Shown: one piece after another, positions 5,672 through 7,528 of the stretch
Numbering within the stretch: the stretch's first letter is position 1
Layout of the letters: every line of letters begins with the position of its first letter
Assembly: GCA_030617125.1 (NCBI GenBank)
Contig: JAUWWA010000076.1
Location: 1-7,528 of the forward strand
Origin: Pirellulales bacterium
Lineage (GTDB): Bacteria; Planctomycetota; Planctomycetia; Pirellulales; Thermoguttaceae
Direction of reading: 5' to 3'
DNA length: 7,528 nucleotides
Position numbers and translations under genes: made by a program
Notes under the pieces: generated by a model
Told to the model about the DNA's origin: nothing
What the model saw: the letters and a program-made list of their open reading frames with translations, nothing else
Databases searched by the model: none

Positions 5672-5692
5672 CAAGTAGGGAATTGTCGGAAT

Positions 5693-5706
5693 GCGACCGA
5701 GGTCGC
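5693..5706 (-). other. Short GC-rich hairpin after the peroxiredoxin stop
   Basis: On the minus strand GCGAC and GTCGC pair around a CUCG tetraloop, beginning within the TAG stop codon of the peroxiredoxin gene. There is no following U-run, so it is not an intrinsic terminator. In a polycistronic mRNA such a hairpin could mark a processing point or protect the upstream 3' end; that role is inference. Confidence 0.4.
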
Positions 5707-6293
5707 TATGTGTGTTTTGCCAAGTATTCCGCGACTCCGTCGGCCGTAGGCTGCATGGCCTCTTCGCCTTCGCGCCAGTTGGCCGGGCAGACCTCGCCGT
5801 GCTCCTCGGTGAACTGCAACGCGTCGAGCACGCGCAATGCCTCGTCGACGTTGCGGCCCAGCGACAAATCGTTTACCAGAGCATGGCGGACGACGCCTTC
5901 CTTGTCGATCAGAAAAAGCCCTCGCAGCGCCACCTCGCCGTCGAACAGCACACCGTACTGTGCGGCGATCTGCTTGCTGAGGTCGGCGACTAGAGGATAG
6001 TTGATTGGCCCGATACCGCCCCGGTCGCGCGGCGTGTTCTTCCACGCCAGGTGCGTGAACTGTGAATCGACCGATACGCCGATCACTTGCGCGTTCTTCT
6101 CCTCGAATTTCGACAGCGCCTTGTCGAAGGCGATAATCTCCGACGGACACACAAACGTGAAATCCAGCGGATAGAAGAACAGAACCACGTACTTACCCCG
6201 ATACGACGAAAGCGTCAACTCGGCGAACGAATCGTCGGGCATGACCGCTTGGGCCGTGAAATCGGGAGCCTCGTTGGTTACTAGCGTGGACAT
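5706..6293 (-). CDS. Typical 2-Cys peroxiredoxin (AhpC/Prx1 family)
   Basis: This 195-residue cytoplasmic thiol peroxidase reduces hydrogen peroxide and organic peroxides. The peroxidatic site is Cys49 in [11 protein letters not shown] with Pro42 and Thr46 in place, and Arg124 in ALRGLF completes the active site. The resolving cysteine is Cys169 in HGEVCPANW, so it should act as an obligate dimer. A GGIG motif at 92-95 and a Tyr-Leu near the C-terminus (190-191) recall the GGLG/YF pair of overoxidation-sensitive enzymes. No AhpF or thioredoxin reductase gene is nearby, so the reductant is unknown. The ATG at 6293 ([12 protein letters not shown]) has AGGAG seven bases upstream; the longer frame adds 12 residues of leader. 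It is third in the operon, 60 bp after ferritin and 49 bp before desulfoferrodoxin. Confidence 0.95.
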   Translation of the reverse strand: MSTLVTNEAPDFTAQAVMPDDSFAELTLSSYRGKYVVLFFYPLDFTFVCPSEIIAFDKALSKFEEKNAQVIGVSVDSQFTHLAWKNTPRDRGGIGPINYPLVADLSKQIAAQYGVLFDGEVALRGLFLIDKEGVVRHALVNDLSLGRNVDEALRVLDALQFTEEHGEVCPANWREGEEAMQPTADGVAEYLAKHT

Positions 6294-6353
6294 GAGTCTA
6301 CTCCTGGGGGATTCAAGTAAGCGATTCAAACCATGTTCGGAAACCGTGATCGC

Positions 6354-6869
6354 TCAGGGCGTGGCCGATGTCGGCGGCGGGAGGGTGCGCTGGCTCAACT
6401 CGCCGTCGAGCATGAACAACCCGGTGCCATCGTCTCCCACTAGCCTGAACTTATCCATGATTGTCTGTGCGTTGGCTTCTTCCTCGACCTGTTCCGTGAC
6501 GAACCATTGAAGGAACACGCCGGCCGCGTGATCGTTTTCGGCCATCGCAAGCCCCACCAGATCGTTGATCAGGGCGGTGACCTTGCACTCGTGTTCATAA
6601 GTGTCTTCGAAGACGTGCAACGGCGAGTCCCACTGCGTGCTGGGGCCTTCCACCCGGGTCAGGATGACCTGGCCACCACGTTCGTTGATGAAGTTGTAGA
6701 ACTTCATCGCGTGCAGCAACTCCTCCTGGGCCTGAATCCGCATCCAGTTGGCCATGCCCGCGAGGTTTTTCAACTCGAAGTAGGTCGACATCGACAGATA
6801 CAGGTACGAAGAGTAAAGCTCCGCGTTGAGTTGCTTATTGAAAGCATCTTGGATCTTGGGATTCAACAT
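6354..6869 (-). CDS. ftn: Ferritin (bacterial FtnA type, non-heme)
   Basis: This 171-residue subunit should assemble into a 24-mer shell that oxidises Fe(II) and stores it as a mineral. The ferroxidase ligands are Glu17, Glu50 and His53 (EELLH), Glu94 and Gln127, with Glu130 as the third-site ligand; as I recall, these are the same residue numbers as in E. coli FtnA. There is no Met haem ligand of the bacterioferritin kind. The C-terminus is a short Pro/Thr-rich tail. I chose the ATG at 6869 because AAGGAG (6878-6883) is eight bases upstream; the GTG at 6878 would overlap that site. The start overlaps the end of perR by 7 bp (ATGTTGA), suggesting translational coupling. Holding iron away from peroxide fits the operon's role. 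Confidence 0.96.
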   Translation of the reverse strand: MLNPKIQDAFNKQLNAELYSSYLYLSMSTYFELKNLAGMANWMRIQAQEELLHAMKFYNFINERGGQVILTRVEGPSTQWDSPLHVFEDTYEHECKVTALINDLVGLAMAENDHAAGVFLQWFVTEQVEEEANAQTIMDKFRLVGDDGTGLFMLDGELSQRTLPPPTSATP

Positions 6870-7276
6870 GGTGGACACTCCTTTTCGTAGTCACAATCCG
6901 GACAAATACCGACGAATTCCAGGCGATGGCCGAGGATCCGGTAACCGCAAGCCTCTTTGGGCTCCACTCGCAAGAGGTTCTCGGGGAGTTCGTGGAGGTC
7001 ATCCGCGCGGCCGCAGCGGACACACCGGACATGGTAATGGTGATCCGGGTTGCCGTCGAAACGGATCTCTGCACCACCCAGGTCTAGTTTCTGAATAATG
7101 CCCTGCCTGTCAAGTAGCTCCAGGTTCCGATAGACGGTGCCGAGGCTGACTTTCGGCAGGCGGCGGCGCGCCATTTCGTGGACCTGCACTGCCGTGGGGT
7201 GCGATGAGACCTTCTGGAGTTCGTCCAGAATGACTTTTCGCTGCTTTGTGTTTCGCTGCTGTTTGCGGTGCGGCAT
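6863..7276 (-). CDS. perR: Fur family transcriptional regulator, PerR-like
   Basis: This 137-residue metal-dependent repressor has an N-terminal winged helix with recognition helix VSLGTVYRNLELL (43-55). Its C-terminal part binds metals: His26 in SHPTA, Asp74 in EIRFD, His80 and His82 in HHYH, and zinc cysteines Cys85/Cys88 and Cys125/Cys128. Asp74 lines up with the aspartate that in Bacillus PerR replaces the glutamate of Fur and permits iron-catalysed histidine oxidation by peroxide. With the context, this favours PerR over Fur. The C-terminus adds a third CxxC (Cys134, Cys137) coded by the ferritin Shine-Dalgarno and start region. The ATG at 7276 has only a weak AGG six bases upstream. It heads the five-gene operon and probably represses it through the palindrome in its promoter. 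Whether it answers mainly to peroxide or to iron cannot be settled from sequence. Confidence 0.92.
   Translation of the reverse strand: MPHRKQQRNTKQRKVILDELQKVSSHPTAVQVHEMARRRLPKVSLGTVYRNLELLDRQGIIQKLDLGGAEIRFDGNPDHHYHVRCVRCGRADDLHELPENLLRVEPKEACGYRILGHRLEFVGICPDCDYEKECPPC
6878..6883 (-). promoter_or_regulatory. Shine-Dalgarno of ferritin inside perR
   Basis: AAGGAG, 8 nt before the ferritin ATG at 6869, is embedded in the last codons of perR, where it encodes Lys-Glu. It decides the ferritin start (MLNPKIQ) against the GTG at 6878. Confidence 0.75.
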
Positions 7277-7286
7277 TTCTTGCCTG

Positions 7287-7314
7287 TATTACTAGTACAT
7301 CTTATTACTAATAA
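7287..7314. promoter_or_regulatory. Candidate PerR/Fur operator of the stress operon
   Basis: TTATTA-C-TAATAA (7302-7314) is a perfect 6-1-6 palindrome, AT-rich in a GC-rich region, and resembles the 7-1-7 PerR/Fur boxes in size and composition without matching them exactly. Its half TATTACTA (7303-7310) recurs at 7287-7294, 16 bp away, next to the 8-bp palindrome TACTAGTA (7290-7297). The main palindrome overlaps the predicted -10 box and the second copy covers the expected start site, the layout of a repressor site. Confidence 0.55.
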
Positions 7315-7326
7315 CGTTTAAGTCAA
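7299..7326 (-). promoter_or_regulatory. Predicted promoter of the perR-ferritin-peroxiredoxin-dfx-rbr operon
   Basis: On the minus strand TTGACT (7321-7326, five of six) is followed after 16 bp by TAAGAT (7299-7304, four of six). Initiation would fall near 7292, giving a leader of about 16 nt. No comparable promoter is apparent in the 49-60 bp gaps inside the operon, so this is probably the main one. Confidence 0.5.
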
Positions 7327-7528
7327 CCCCAACGTGTGAAAATTCTTCCGGCACCACGGATATTCCCCTTGGAACTCGGCGAAGCGACTCGGAAGGAGCT
7401 GTTCACAAGTCCTTTTGCAGACACGCATTGCGCTACAATCGCCAGTCAACGCCGGCCAATTCAACCAACCGGAACTCTTTTGCCCAACGTTACTTGGCGA
7501 ACCACAATTCGACACAGTGGGCTCGGTG
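7327..7528. other. Right-edge region without a recognisable gene
   Basis: About 200 bp show no convincing coding sequence. A 65-codon minus-strand frame (7318-7515) runs into the perR -35 box, has no family signature and no Shine-Dalgarno, and looks spurious. TACAAT at 7434-7439 on the plus strand matches a -10 box at five of six bases and could belong to a gene starting beyond the right edge, but no good -35 box is placed upstream. Confidence 0.4.

Noticed and set aside
7318..7515. 65-codon minus-strand open frame at the right edge
   Set aside because: It overlaps the perR promoter, has no Shine-Dalgarno, and has a composition unlike the real genes here.

Overview
The window looks like a GC-rich chromosomal segment from a planctomycete, probably of the Pirellula type. 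The clues are a fused AroD-AroE protein, a prepilin peptidase with the GFGDVT form of its second catalytic motif, and intergenic spacers made of degenerate 7-bp tandem repeats. The assignment is by recognition only and rests on no search. It reads as ordinary, gene-dense core genome. I see no phage, insertion sequence, CRISPR array or RNA gene.

Layout. Positions 1-236 (minus) hold the N-terminal part of a DUF433 antitoxin-like protein with its own promoter; it runs off the left edge. Positions 357-3614 (minus) form a three-gene unit, aroDE then aroK then a prepilin peptidase: aroDE covers two shikimate-pathway steps, aroK the next step, and the peptidase overlaps the aroK stop by 4 bp. Positions 3615-3991 are a 377-bp divergent spacer with two heptad repeat tracts, a REP-like palindrome, several inverted repeats and the likely aroDE promoter. 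Positions 3992-4603 (plus) hold hisH, the glutaminase of histidine synthesis, with no hisF in view.

Positions 4642-7276 (minus) hold a compact five-gene peroxide/superoxide defence and iron-storage operon. It reads perR, ferritin, 2-Cys peroxiredoxin, desulfoferrodoxin (superoxide reductase), rubrerythrin. A PerR/Fur regulator heads it, and a palindrome in its promoter is a good candidate autoregulatory operator. The logic is coherent: desulfoferrodoxin turns superoxide into peroxide, rubrerythrin and peroxiredoxin remove the peroxide, ferritin withholds Fe(II) to limit Fenton chemistry, and the regulator senses metal and peroxide. Positions 7277-7528 hold that promoter and then about 200 bp with no convincing gene.

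The most unusual signal is non-coding. The start codons of aroDE, aroK and hisH are each directly preceded by C-rich heptad repeats of one family (roughly CACTGAC/CACTACC) in the same orientation relative to the gene, and none has a Shine-Dalgarno sequence. By contrast, the DUF433 gene, ferritin, peroxiredoxin, desulfoferrodoxin and rubrerythrin genes have clear Shine-Dalgarno sites. Between aroDE and aroK, two oppositely oriented arms of this repeat form a long hairpin reaching from the aroDE stop almost to the aroK start.
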